A stretch of 26,570 nt of DNA from an uncultured Clostridia bacterium (GCA_934778215.1 CAKVOE010000004.1:1-26570); one strand, 5' to 3'; shown: positions 1 through 8,032, counted from the stretch's first letter. Notes: generated by a model not told the origin, from the letters alone. A program made the numbers and translations.

Positions 1-1
1 A

Positions 2-445
2 ATAAATATATACGCAACAACCGAAAATTATAATTATAAAACAAACAATTGGATAGTGAATAACTATTCTGGCACAGGAGCAGATGCTTACGAGGCCAAA
101 ATATCTGCACTTAGTAATGCGGGATACCATAAACTTAGTTATAACCTGCCAACGGCACAGGGTGTGTGCCGAATGCTTGGGGTAACCGATGCAGCAACAC
201 AAGAAAACCTAAAAGATGCTCTAATAGGTCTACCAAGTGCAAATTCTGGTGTGGGCAGTAGAACAAAAGGTCTTTGTGATTACTACTATCCTACCGGTAA
301 CCAAGCATCACAGTATTTTTTTGGCGTGCTTCGTGGCGGGGCCATAAATAATGGAGTTAATGCGGGTCCTTTCTGCGTTAATGCGGGTTATACACTGGCT
401 AATTGTCTTTTTAATGTCGGCTTGCGGTCTGCGTTAGTGGGTTAA
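2..445 (+). CDS. C-terminal part of a C-type-lectin-fold (FGE-sulfatase-like) protein, possible DGR target
   Basis: The frame is open to the left edge, so the N-terminus is missing; the GTG at 56 is only an internal codon. The visible 147 residues contain a SQG-type linker (TAQGVCRMLGVTD), the segment GLCDYYY and a terminal block of the form LRGGaiNNGvNAGPFcvN...NVGLRSAL. This RGG / NNG.NAG.F / N.G.R pattern is typical of C-type-lectin or formylglycine-generating-enzyme-like folds. It is also the usual end of variable proteins targeted by diversity-generating retroelements (DGRs). Within the block, codons such as GCT AAT TGT CTT TTT AAT look like the products of random substitution at adenines in AAT codons. 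No reverse transcriptase or template repeat lies in the window, so the DGR link is inference. It could equally be a static phage or surface lectin. The stop is followed by a hairpin at 488-508. Confidence 0.6.
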   Translation: MNIYATTENYNYKTNNWIVNNYSGTGADAYEAKISALSNAGYHKLSYNLPTAQGVCRMLGVTDAATQENLKDALIGLPSANSGVGSRTKGLCDYYYPTGNQASQYFFGVLRGGAINNGVNAGPFCVNAGYTLANCLFNVGLRSALVG

Positions 446-487
446 TTACATTATTTTTAAAGTGATAAAAAATAAATATAGGTTTTT

Positions 488-508
488 AACATTTTACCAA
501 AAAATGTT
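488..508. repeat. Perfect 8-bp hairpin downstream of the lectin-like gene
   Basis: AACATTTT (488-495), loop ACCAA, AAAATGTT (501-508). There is no T-run after it, so it is a poor intrinsic terminator. It lies 43 bp after the stop codon. DGR variable regions are often followed by a short hairpin that helps retrohoming, although usually much closer. Confidence 0.45.
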
Positions 509-592
509 GGGTGGAATGAGGAAGAGAAATTTTGTTTTGTCTATTAAACTTAAAATTTCTTTTGGGTGATAAATACAAAAAGGAGGAAGTAG

Positions 593-1168
593 ATGAAAGG
601 AAAGAAATTTGCACTTGCAATATTTGCACTAGCGTTGGTTGCAATATCTGCAATAACAGCAACCATTGTATATTGTGCAACCACACTAAGCGGTGGCGGT
701 AAAACCACGGTTACATACATAGCCGATGGCACCATAAAAGGAACGGTTACCGCAAAATACCAAGTGGAAGGAATGGAAGAAGTAGAGTGGGGAAAAATAA
801 CATACGCTGGAACAGAAGCAAATAATGCTACCAACACCTTAAGCAATGCTGAAACAACACTAACCAAAGACAACAAATATATTGTATACAAGTTTGAATT
901 TGTTGCAGAAACTGATACCACTGCAAGCCAAAGCGGTTACAAAGCAACGCTTAGTTTTACAGATGACGCAACGCCTACCACAAATGTAGATGTACAAGTA
1001 TCCGAAGATGGAACTGATTATACCGCAGTTACCGGCCTTAGTGCTACAATTAAGAGTGTAGATGTAACTACTACCAAAACGGTATACGTAAAGGTTAGTG
1101 TAACTAACGAACTAAATAACGCTCGTTTTGCAGGCGAATTTAAGTGGACCCTTACAAAACTTGCATAA
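593..1168 (+). CDS. Small exported beta-rich protein (TasA/SipW-client-like)
   Basis: 191 residues. The N-terminus is a clear export signal: basic MKGKK, then a hydrophobic stretch to about residue 28 ending in small residues. The rest is rich in Thr, Val, Ala and Lys with alternating beta-strand-like patterns and no catalytic motif, LPxTG or C-terminal membrane segment. It ends in GEFKWTLTKL, resembling the strand-like RWSFTLYF near the end of the exported protein at 19498. A strong ribosome site (AGGAGGAAG, 581-589) fixes the ATG. It is monocistronic, with a strong terminator at 1231. By analogy with TasA/camelysin proteins it may be a fibre or surface-matrix subunit matured by a SipW-type peptidase such as the one at the right edge. 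That is inferred from signal style and composition, not from a recognised domain. Confidence 0.7.
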   Translation: MKGKKFALAIFALALVAISAITATIVYCATTLSGGGKTTVTYIADGTIKGTVTAKYQVEGMEEVEWGKITYAGTEANNATNTLSNAETTLTKDNKYIVYKFEFVAETDTTASQSGYKATLSFTDDATPTTNVDVQVSEDGTDYTAVTGLSATIKSVDVTTTKTVYVKVSVTNELNNARFAGEFKWTLTKLA

Positions 1169-1185
1169 GCGTAATTTAAAAAATT

Positions 1186-1203
1186 TAGATTTTGCAAAAT
1201 CTA
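1186..1203. repeat. Perfect 18-bp palindrome
   Basis: TAGATTTTGCAAAATCTA is exactly self-complementary. It lies 18 bp after the stop of the small exported protein and before its terminator. It could be an operator-like site or a short RNA hairpin; no function is assigned. Confidence 0.5.
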
Positions 1204-1230
1204 CTATTTAATTAGTATAAATGTATAATA

Positions 1231-1286
1231 TAAGCAAAAACCTTATGGTGCAATAGACCGCCGTAAGGTTTTTGCTTATTTTAATA
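1231..1286 (+). terminator. Intrinsic terminator of the small exported protein gene
   Basis: An 18-bp stem (1231-1248 against 1261-1278) with one G-T mismatch and a 12-nt loop is followed by a T-rich tract. Placement and shape fit termination of the gene ending at 1168. Confidence 0.85.
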
Positions 1287-1289
1287 TTT

Positions 1290-1321
1290 TTTAAAAAGTC
1301 CCAAAGTTACGCTACTTTGGG
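1290..1321 (-). terminator. Intrinsic terminator of radC
   Basis: CCCAAAGT (1300-1307) pairs with ACTTTGGG (1314-1321). Read on the minus strand the stem is followed by a run of T (GACTTTTT), about 60 bp after the radC stop. Confidence 0.75.
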
Positions 1322-1379
1322 GCTAACAAGTTTGGACTTTAAAATTTATGCTATACTTGCTACAACTTGCAGAATTTTA

Positions 1380-2177
1380 TTATACAGGCACATAAGAGCC
1401 TTCGGGCTCCATAAACCTTTGATATTTAATAGAGCCGGGTACAATTTTTAATTGTTTTAACACCGCTTCGTGAATGGAGTTCATTAGACCTGTCTTTTTG
1501 AAGCTGTAAACATCTTCGGTAGAAATGACTACATGGTCAACAATTTCTATATCATTTAGAATACAACTTTGGTCAAGTTTCTGTGTCATAACTATGTCTT
1601 CGTCACTTGGTGTAACATCGCCGTTTGGGTGGTTGTGTGAAATGATAATTTTGTTACATTTATTTTTTAGAACATATTCGGTTAATTCTCTAATTTGAAC
1701 TTCTACTCTGCTACATGTGCCAATAGAAAGGGCGGTGCTATCCAAAATAGAACTATCTGCCCTAAGACAAATAATAAAGAAACTTTCTACCTCAGTGCAG
1801 TCATACCTTTGGGTAATATAGTCTTTTGCCATGCGTTGGTCTTTGATATATTTTATTTCTTTGCTTTTTTCGATATGGTATCTACGCATAATGGCAGGCA
1901 CTAACTTTATTAATAGTGCGGTATGCTCTTTTATGCCATCAACCTCCATAAGTTCTTCTACGGACGCATCTAAACAGTTATTAAAATTATGAAATTTGTT
2001 AATTAAAGCGTGTGCAATAGGGTTGGTATCCTTTTGAGGAATGGCATAATATAAAAGTAATTCTAACACTTCATGGCACTCAAAATGCTCTAAGCCAGAA
2101 GCCTTAAATTTTTTCTTTACTCTTTTGCGATGCTCCGCATGTATGTTATTTTGTTTCGTTTTTGTAATCTTTTGCAT
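1380..2177 (-). CDS. radC: RadC-family JAMM/MPN protein
   Basis: 265 residues. An N-terminal helix-hairpin-helix-like segment (about residues 35-90, with VEELMEVDGIKEHTA) is followed by the JAMM metal-binding motif HNHPNGDVTPSDED (residues 181-194; His181, His183 and Asp194 as likely ligands), then the usual VVIS...YSF end of the domain. RadC proteins are common and were once linked to DNA repair. Their biochemical role is unsettled, and JAMM chemistry in general is zinc-dependent isopeptidase activity. It is slightly longer than the usual 220-230 residues because about 30 residues follow the domain (to ...EGSYVPV). It has its own promoter (2220-2248) and terminator (1290-1321), and is divergent from the dehydrogenase gene. 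Confidence 0.93.
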   Translation of the reverse strand: MQKITKTKQNNIHAEHRKRVKKKFKASGLEHFECHEVLELLLYYAIPQKDTNPIAHALINKFHNFNNCLDASVEELMEVDGIKEHTALLIKLVPAIMRRYHIEKSKEIKYIKDQRMAKDYITQRYDCTEVESFFIICLRADSSILDSTALSIGTCSRVEVQIRELTEYVLKNKCNKIIISHNHPNGDVTPSDEDIVMTQKLDQSCILNDIEIVDHVVISTEDVYSFKKTGLMNSIHEAVLKQLKIVPGSIKYQRFMEPEGSYVPV

Positions 2178-2219
2178 AACAACAGCCCCTATTCAGTTTT
2201 TAACATATAAATTAAATGT

Positions 2220-2248
2220 ATTATACAACCAAATCAACAAAATCTCAA
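2220..2248 (-). promoter_or_regulatory. Sigma-A-type promoter of radC
   Basis: On the minus strand: -35 TTGAGA (2243-2248), 17-bp spacer, perfect -10 TATAAT (2220-2225). The radC start codon is 43 bp downstream of the -10 box. Confidence 0.85.
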
Positions 2249-2322
2249 CTCTTTTTGGTAGACAAGTTTAATAATTTGTGCAATAATGTATGCTAAGTAA
2301 TATAAAACAATGGGGAGTTAAT

Positions 2323-3129
2323 ATGGAAAAGTTAGCAGTGGTTACTGGTGCAACTGGCGGATTGGGCGGAGAGTTTTGCAGAGATTTACTAAAAAGGGGT
2401 TATGATATAATTATATCGGGTACGGCTCAAGATAGGGTAGATAAATTTAAAACACAACTAGAAAGTGAGTTCGCTGATGTAAAAATTTGGGCTAAAGAGT
2501 GCAACTTAGCAAGCGAAGAATCAAGAAATGCCTTTTTTGATTACCTAACACAACAAGGCTTGCACCCAAGCACGCTAATTAATTGTGCGGGTTATATTTT
2601 GGAGGGTAGTTTTTTGGGTTGTGAAAACAGCGAGGTTTTGGGCGTTATTGAAGTAAACAATGTAGGAACGGTAGATTTTACCTACAAGTTTTTAAAAAGA
2701 CGAGATGAAAACGAAAGAAATTATGTTTTGTTTGTGTCTAGCCTTGCGAGTTTTTATCCTATGCCACAAATGGCAATGTATGGAGCAAGTAAAAGTTTTT
2801 TAACGAGTTTTAGTGTGGCTTTAAGGCGAGAATTAAAGGACAAAAATGTCTTTGTTACAGCACTTTGTCCGGGTAGTATTGCTACCAATGATGCCATGAA
2901 AAGAAGCATAAAATCGCAAGGAGTGGGCGGAAGACTATCACTACAACCAACAGACAAAATTGCCCATGGTGCTATAAATAGTTTGCTAAAAAACAAAGCC
3001 AAGCATGTATCGGGTGGCTTTAATAAATTTGTGTGGTTTGTTACCAGATTTACCCCACAAACAATGGTTGCAAACTTTACCTACAAGCGCTGGACAAAGT
3101 GCGAAAAGAAGCGTGGGGAATATAGATAA
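2323..3129 (+). CDS. Short-chain dehydrogenase/reductase (SDR), classical type
   Basis: 268 residues from the ATG at 2323, preferred over an earlier in-frame codon at 2290 because GGGGAG (2312-2317) lies just before it and the SDR domain begins at once. Residues 8-15 are TGATGGLG (the TGxxxGxG cofactor loop) and 87-90 are NCAG. Ser139/140, Tyr153 and Lys157 form the catalytic set, and LCPGSIATN follows. These proteins reduce or oxidise carbonyl/hydroxyl groups with NAD(P)H. The substrate cannot be told here; the fold variant resembles the DltE/YqjQ-like cytosolic oxidoreductases. It stands alone between divergent radC and a convergent cysS operon. No convincing promoter was picked in the 110-bp upstream gap. 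Confidence 0.92.
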   Translation: MEKLAVVTGATGGLGGEFCRDLLKRGYDIIISGTAQDRVDKFKTQLESEFADVKIWAKECNLASEESRNAFFDYLTQQGLHPSTLINCAGYILEGSFLGCENSEVLGVIEVNNVGTVDFTYKFLKRRDENERNYVLFVSSLASFYPMPQMAMYGASKSFLTSFSVALRRELKDKNVFVTALCPGSIATNDAMKRSIKSQGVGGRLSLQPTDKIAHGAINSLLKNKAKHVSGGFNKFVWFVTRFTPQTMVANFTYKRWTKCEKKRGEYR

Positions 3130-3161
3130 CCTTTTATAACAAAGCAACAAATTACTAATTA

Positions 3162-3213
3162 CAAAAAAACACCACATTTTATGGCAAAAAGCCATAAAGT
3201 GAGGTGTTTTTTA
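3162..3213. terminator. Bidirectional terminator between the SDR gene and cysS
   Basis: A long near-perfect stem centred on TTTATGGCAAAAAGCCATAAA, with outer arms AACACC and GGTGTT and two mismatches. A run of T follows on both strands, so it can serve the SDR gene (plus) and the cysS operon (minus). Confidence 0.85.
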
Positions 3214-3282
3214 GGTGTTTTAATATTGCAAAAAACTTTTTGAGAAAGAGTTTTTAACACTTTTTAAACCGCTTGTTAAAAA

Positions 3283-4674
3283 CTAAATTTTGTTTATGGT
3301 GTAACCTTCGGGTTGGTCCTTTATTTCGTAGCCCAAGTCTTTTAGTTGGTTTCGCAAACTGTCGGCGGTAGCCCAATCTTTATTCTTTTTGGCAAGCCAA
3401 CGGCGGTCGGCAAGTTCTTTTATGCTTGCATCAATTTCTTCGGCGTCTTCGGCAAGGTGCTTTTCGGCGTTTTGTAGGTCTAGACCCAGAGCAAGGTCGC
3501 AATTTATCATCATATCATAAACGGCGGTAGAACGCTCTTTAATTTTTGCCATATCCCACATAACAGATAGTGCCAAAGGCAAATTTAAGTTGTCATTTAC
3601 GGCGTCTTTAAATTTTGCGTATAAATTATTAAGATAGTTACTATCTGCCGAATTTGACCCGTTTTTATGCTCCAAAACCATTCTGTAAAGCCTTGATAGG
3701 GCGGTGTTACAAGATTTCAACTCTTCTAGTGTAAAATTTTGCTGTTTTGCGTAGTGTGCGTTTAAGAAAAAATATCTAAGTGAAAGAGGCTTAAACCCCT
3801 TTTGTATAAGCGAAGACAGGTTCCAAACATTGCCAAGGCTTTTGCTCATTTTGCCACCATCTACCATAAGATGCTCGTGATGAATCCAGTGTTGAACAAC
3901 TTTTTTGCCCGCAATGCCATAATTTTGTGCGATTTCGTTTTCGTGATGTACATATTTGTGTTCAATTCCTCCGCCGTGAATATCTACATTATTTCCAAAA
4001 AATTTACGGCAAATGGTAGAGCATTCTATGTGCCAACCGGGGTAACCCTTTCCCCAAGGGCTATCCCATTGCATAATGTGTTCTTGTGGGGCTTTTATCC
4101 AAAGAGCAAAATCGGCAGGATTTCTCTTGTACTCGTCTACTTCGATACGGGCGCCCGCACGCTTTTTTTCTTGATCCATACCACCAAGTTTACCATAGTC
4201 GGCATATTTAGAAATGTCAAAATATATGCCTTTTGGCGTTTCGTAGGCGTAGCCGTTTTTTATAAGCCCTGCTACAAATTCAATTATTTCGGGAATAACA
4301 CCCGTTGCCTTTTGAATGTGAGTAGGGGGCAAAATGTTTAGTTTTGCCATGTCGTCCAAACATATTTTGGTATAATATTCGGCAATTTCATAAGGGCTTT
4401 TATGTTCTTTTTTGCTTGCAACAAGCATTTTGTCTTCGCCGGCGTCTTCGTCACTTGTCATGTGGCCAACATCGGTGATATTCATTGTGCTTTCTACCTT
4501 AAAATTGTTAAACAATAATGCACGCCTAAGTGAGTCCATCACAAAAAATGCACGCATATTGCCAATGTGTTGGGTAGAATACACTGTTGGACCGCAATAA
4601 TACATTGTGGCAACATCGCCAACAGGTTTAAATTCTTCGACTTTTTTATCCAAAGAATCGTAAAGTTTTAACAT
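3283..4674 (-). CDS. cysS: Cysteinyl-tRNA synthetase
   Basis: 463 residues, full length for the bacterial enzyme, which charges tRNA-Cys in the cytoplasm. Class I signatures are present: HIGN at 36-39 and KMSKS at 275-279. The zinc site that selects cysteine is intact: Cys27 (YYCGPTVY), Cys218 (HIECST), and His243 and Glu247 (HHENEIAQ). A C-terminal anticodon-binding helical region ends in LGYEIKDQPEGYTI. It is the last gene of an apparent three-gene minus-strand operon, 13 bp after the MarR-like gene, and ends toward a bidirectional terminator. Confidence 0.97.
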   Translation of the reverse strand: MLKLYDSLDKKVEEFKPVGDVATMYYCGPTVYSTQHIGNMRAFFVMDSLRRALLFNNFKVESTMNITDVGHMTSDEDAGEDKMLVASKKEHKSPYEIAEYYTKICLDDMAKLNILPPTHIQKATGVIPEIIEFVAGLIKNGYAYETPKGIYFDISKYADYGKLGGMDQEKKRAGARIEVDEYKRNPADFALWIKAPQEHIMQWDSPWGKGYPGWHIECSTICRKFFGNNVDIHGGGIEHKYVHHENEIAQNYGIAGKKVVQHWIHHEHLMVDGGKMSKSLGNVWNLSSLIQKGFKPLSLRYFFLNAHYAKQQNFTLEELKSCNTALSRLYRMVLEHKNGSNSADSNYLNNLYAKFKDAVNDNLNLPLALSVMWDMAKIKERSTAVYDMMINCDLALGLDLQNAEKHLAEDAEEIDASIKELADRRWLAKKNKDWATADSLRNQLKDLGYEIKDQPEGYTINKI

Positions 4675-4687
4675 AAATTCTCCTTTT

Positions 4688-5077
4688 TTAAAACATTTTT
4701 GTCAATTCTTGAGCGGTCTTTTTTATTTTGCTTTTGTTTCTTAATTTTGATAGCGTTTTTTCCGTTCGAGCCAATTTTTCATCAATTAATTTTCTGCCCT
4801 TTTCGGTTGCACAATAATAAATTTCCTTTTTGCTTCCAGCCTCTTTGTGCTTTTCTAGCAAGCCGTCTTTAATAAGTTGGTTGCAGGTAATTGCAAGATT
4901 AGAGCGTGCAATATTTAGCACTTCAACCAAATAATTTGGGCTGGTTTGCTCTCTTTTAGAAACCAAATGCAAAATTTTGTGCTTTATATCATACTTTTCT
5001 TTGCTTTCAGATTCCATAAGATATTGAAATCCAATTATTAAATCTAAAATTTCTTCGGCTATAAGTGTATCGTTCAT
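4688..5077 (-). CDS. MarR-like winged-helix regulator between metG and cysS
   Basis: 129 residues. A predicted helix-turn-helix spans residues 46-76 (SPNYLVEVLNIARSNLAITC, then a helix to GLLEK). It is followed by a wing-like segment (KKEIYYCATEKGRKLI, 83-98) and a basic C-terminal helix. The layout matches MarR-family transcription factors, which dimerise through terminal helices and bind inverted repeats. It lies 13 bp from each neighbour, so it is very likely cotranscribed with metG and cysS. Whether it controls this operon, the thiol/methionine economy or something remote cannot be read from the sequence. Two cysteines (Cys65, Cys89) could make it redox-responsive, but this is speculation. 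Confidence 0.78.
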   Translation of the reverse strand: MNDTLIAEEILDLIIGFQYLMESESKEKYDIKHKILHLVSKREQTSPNYLVEVLNIARSNLAITCNQLIKDGLLEKHKEAGSKKEIYYCATEKGRKLIDEKLARTEKTLSKLRNKSKIKKTAQELTKMF

Positions 5078-5090
5078 ATTTTTTCTAAAA

Positions 5091-6692
5091 TTAAATCCTT
5101 GTAAATAATGGTTGTATTTTTTCTACATCAATCTTTGTGTTAAAAGAAGTAATTTCTTCCCACTTTGGAGTGCTTGAAAGTCCCAAATATTCTCTAATTA
5201 GTTTGCCCGATTTAGGCATAAATGGCTCTACTAAGTTAGATAGGTTTGCAATTAGGTAGGCACAGGTATAAATGGTATCGTTAAACCCATTTATATCTTC
5301 TTTTACTTGAACCCATGGTTTTCTTTCGTCAAAATATTTATTGCCTAATTCAATCAAATCCATTACCAAATTTCCTGCCTTTTTAAACTCTATGTCTTCA
5401 ATTGCTCGTGCGATGGACGTATAACAATTTGTAATGGCATTTTTTATGTTCTCATCTACCGTACCGACAGGAATTTCGGTTAAACCTTTGTATTTTAGTG
5501 TTCGGTTAACCAAATTACCAAATTTATTTACAACTTCATTATGCGTTGTTTTGTATAGGTCTAACGAAAAATTGCAATCTTTCTTTTCGGGGCCGTTTAC
5601 GGTAAAGAAATATCTTAATGTGTCGGTGTTGTATTCGTTTGCCCAAGCAAGTGCTTCAAAGGTGTTACCCGATTTGCTCTTGCTAATTTTTTCGTTGTTC
5701 ATTAGCAAATATTCGGCAGAGACCATTCGGTTTGGGGTAACAAAGTTTTCGTGTAGGCCTTCTAGCATTGCAGGGAAGAATAGTGAGTGAAAAGGAATGT
5801 TGTCTTTTGCGTGACACATATAAATTAGTTTTTCGGTTTGTGGGCAGTGGTCGGTTTTCCAAAAGTCTTGCCAATCTAAACCATTTTTTTCACACAGTTG
5901 CATGGTTTCGGTTAAATATCCCAAAAGGGCTTCATACCAAACCCAAACGCATTTATCTTCAAATCCCTTAATAGGAATTTTTACGCCCCATTCTAAATCT
6001 CGTGAAAAATCTCTGTCTTGTAGGTCTTTTAGGTATTTTTCGGTTTCGTTTATACTGTTTGCTCGCCAGTAGGGACGATTTTTTTCAACATTTGCAGTCA
6101 AAAAATCTTTAAATGCCGAAAGTTTAAATACTAATACATTATTTTCTTTTAGGTGTGCTTCGTTGCCACAAATAAGACACTTTCCGTGAGATAGGTCTTG
6201 ATCGTTTGGTACATATCCACAATCACAGTTGTCGCCCTTTGTTTTTCTTCCGCATTCTGGACAAGTTATTTCTATTTCGGTATCGGCAATAAACTTGTTA
6301 CAATTATCGCAAAAAGGTCTTAGATTTTTCTTTTCGTAAAGATAGCCGTTTTTGTATAATTTTTTAAAAATTTCTTGACAATGCTCCATGTGATAAGGGT
6401 CGTAAGTGGTGCCAAACATATTAAATGAAAAATCAAATTTTTGTAGAGCCTCAACAAAGTTTGCGTGGTAGCGGTCTACTATATCTTTTGGGGAGCAACC
6501 TTGCTGTTTTGCTTTAATTTCTAGTTTTGTGCCGTGACTATCGGAGCCTGATACCATAAGGCAATTATCCCCATGCATTCGGTGGTAACGTGCTAGGATA
6601 TCGCCCGAAAGCGAACTTGCAATATATCCTAAGTGTAAATTATTGTTGGCATAAGGCCAAGATACGCATATTACTACATTTTTTTTGTTCAT
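5091..6692 (-). CDS. metG: Methionyl-tRNA synthetase, short form
   Basis: 533 residues. The class I HIGH motif is HLGY (20-23) inside the conserved WPYANNNLHLGY segment. The second catalytic motif is KISKS (335-339), a common variant of KMSKS. Between the two is a zinc-knuckle insertion with eight cysteines (128, 131, 144, 147, 156, 158, 172, 175), enough for two metal sites. The protein stops after the helical anticodon-binding domain and lacks the roughly 100-residue EMAP/Trbp111-like tRNA-binding domain seen in about 650-residue versions. It is the first gene of the metG / MarR-like / cysS operon, with ribosome site AAGGTGG (minus strand, 6700-6706) and a strong promoter. No T-box leader is present. 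Confidence 0.97.
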   Translation of the reverse strand: MNKKNVVICVSWPYANNNLHLGYIASSLSGDILARYHRMHGDNCLMVSGSDSHGTKLEIKAKQQGCSPKDIVDRYHANFVEALQKFDFSFNMFGTTYDPYHMEHCQEIFKKLYKNGYLYEKKNLRPFCDNCNKFIADTEIEITCPECGRKTKGDNCDCGYVPNDQDLSHGKCLICGNEAHLKENNVLVFKLSAFKDFLTANVEKNRPYWRANSINETEKYLKDLQDRDFSRDLEWGVKIPIKGFEDKCVWVWYEALLGYLTETMQLCEKNGLDWQDFWKTDHCPQTEKLIYMCHAKDNIPFHSLFFPAMLEGLHENFVTPNRMVSAEYLLMNNEKISKSKSGNTFEALAWANEYNTDTLRYFFTVNGPEKKDCNFSLDLYKTTHNEVVNKFGNLVNRTLKYKGLTEIPVGTVDENIKNAITNCYTSIARAIEDIEFKKAGNLVMDLIELGNKYFDERKPWVQVKEDINGFNDTIYTCAYLIANLSNLVEPFMPKSGKLIREYLGLSSTPKWEEITSFNTKIDVEKIQPLFTRI

Positions 6693-6730
6693 ACTTTTAC
6701 CACCTTTTATTAATAAAATTAATCTATTGT

Positions 6731-6759
6731 ATTCTAATCAAATAAACAAGCGTTGTCAA
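6731..6759 (-). promoter_or_regulatory. Promoter of the metG operon
   Basis: On the minus strand: consensus -35 TTGACA (6754-6759), 17-bp spacer, -10 TAGAAT (6731-6736). The start codon lies about 39 bp beyond the -10 box, which leaves no room for a T-box or another large leader. Confidence 0.88.
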
Positions 6760-6874
6760 GCACTTTTAATCTTTTATGGTGTAATTCCTTTATTTTTTGG
6801 GAGGGTTTTTGTATAAATTTATAACAATCTTTTCAAACTAAACCTATAACAAAAATAGATAAAAAGGAAAAATT

Positions 6875-8032
6875 ATGGAAAGACAAAAGTTAATTAATTT
6901 GATAAGTTATATTTTGACAGGGGTGCTGTTTTTGGTTTCGGTGATAATTATTTGTGTAGATGCAAAAAATAGTGCATCAATGCCCGAAAACGAGTTAAAA
7001 AATGATACCAGCATAGAAAAGATAAAGCAAAAAAATGAAGAGAATTTAGAAAGACTTAATGAAAACTTTCCGAGTACTTTGCTTGCGCCTTTTGTAGATA
7101 TGGTAGCGTGGGTAAATGACCCAGGTTATGGTTTAAACGGAACGGTAAATTTAGGCAAAATTTCGGACGAAACGGGCTGTAAATATTTTAATTTAGGGTT
7201 TATTAGAGCAGATAGCAACAAGCCCGTTGAATTAGACGGCACCATAAGATGGGGTTGGGGCGGTTATTATGATTTAAGTGAAAGGGGCAATGATGGATAT
7301 CAATATGAGGGTATAAAGCAAGCAATTTTAGATATAAAAGATAGGGGCGGAGAGGTAATTGTGTCTTTTGGCGGACAACTTGGTAACAGTCCTTGGACGG
7401 ATAGTCAAAATGTAGAAAAACTAGAACAGATGTATTTGGAAGTTATAAATGCCTACAACTTAAAGCGAATAGACTTAGATATAGAAGAGAGTAATCAAGA
7501 CTACGATAATAACTTTGCAAACGCCAAAGCAATAAGAAAAGTACAAGAAAAAACAGGGGTAGAGGTGTCGCTAACCATACCTATTATGCCTTATGGTTGG
7601 GACGCCAAGCAGTTAAATCTTATTAGGGCATACATTGGGGCTGGAGTAGAGTTAAAGATGATAAATAGTATGACAATGTGCTATGGCTATGACGCCGTTG
7701 CTGGTGACGAAAGTTTTGGCGATGCTTCTGTTAGGGCTTTGCAAAATGCAAACTATCAGTTAGTTCAATTGTTTGAAGAGTTTGGAATAGAAATGAGCAG
7801 TGAGTGGGCTTATAAGTTGATGGGTGCAACGGTGGATATAGGATATGAAAATGCAAAAAACCCAGTATTTACCGTGCAAGAAACCAAACAAGTTGCAGAA
7901 TTTTGCAAGCAAATGGGCATAGGAATGTTTTCCTATTGGTCAGAAAATAGAGATGCAATGCTGGAAAAAAATAGTGCAATTTACAGTATGTATGCCTACT
8001 ATACGGCATCTACATATTACCTTGACAAATAA
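6875..8032 (+). CDS. Membrane-anchored GH18-type glycoside hydrolase-like protein
   Basis: 385 residues. A hydrophobic segment (about 9-28) with no obvious cleavage site suggests an N-terminal anchor with the rest outside. A charged linker (37-63) leads into a TIM-barrel-like region. VSFGG (163-167) matches the SxGG strand of GH18 chitinases, and IDLDIEE (199-205) carries the DxDxE catalytic core (Asp200, Asp202, Glu204). The first Asp of the usual DxxDxDxE is replaced by Lys197. The catalytic acid Glu204 is kept, so activity on chitin-like or peptidoglycan-like glycans is possible. A late MFSYWSENRD segment fits the last barrel strands. Ribosome site AAAAGGAAAAATT precedes the ATG. No clear promoter or strong terminator was found around it. 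Confidence 0.8.
   Translation: MERQKLINLISYILTGVLFLVSVIIICVDAKNSASMPENELKNDTSIEKIKQKNEENLERLNENFPSTLLAPFVDMVAWVNDPGYGLNGTVNLGKISDETGCKYFNLGFIRADSNKPVELDGTIRWGWGGYYDLSERGNDGYQYEGIKQAILDIKDRGGEVIVSFGGQLGNSPWTDSQNVEKLEQMYLEVINAYNLKRIDLDIEESNQDYDNNFANAKAIRKVQEKTGVEVSLTIPIMPYGWDAKQLNLIRAYIGAGVELKMINSMTMCYGYDAVAGDESFGDASVRALQNANYQLVQLFEEFGIEMSSEWAYKLMGATVDIGYENAKNPVFTVQETKQVAEFCKQMGIGMFSYWSENRDAMLEKNSAIYSMYAYYTASTYYLDK

Noticed and set aside
445..1380. DGR template repeat, Avd or reverse transcriptase downstream of the lectin-like gene.
   Set aside because: No near-copy of the 300-440 segment and no RT-like frame is present here or elsewhere in the window.
3802..4341. A 179-residue plus-strand frame opposite cysS.
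   Set aside because: It is antisense to a complete, strongly conserved synthetase gene and has no domain or ribosome site.
6693..6760. T-box riboswitch ahead of the metG operon.
   Set aside because: The promoter leaves a leader of only about 30 nt, and no specifier or antiterminator structure is present.
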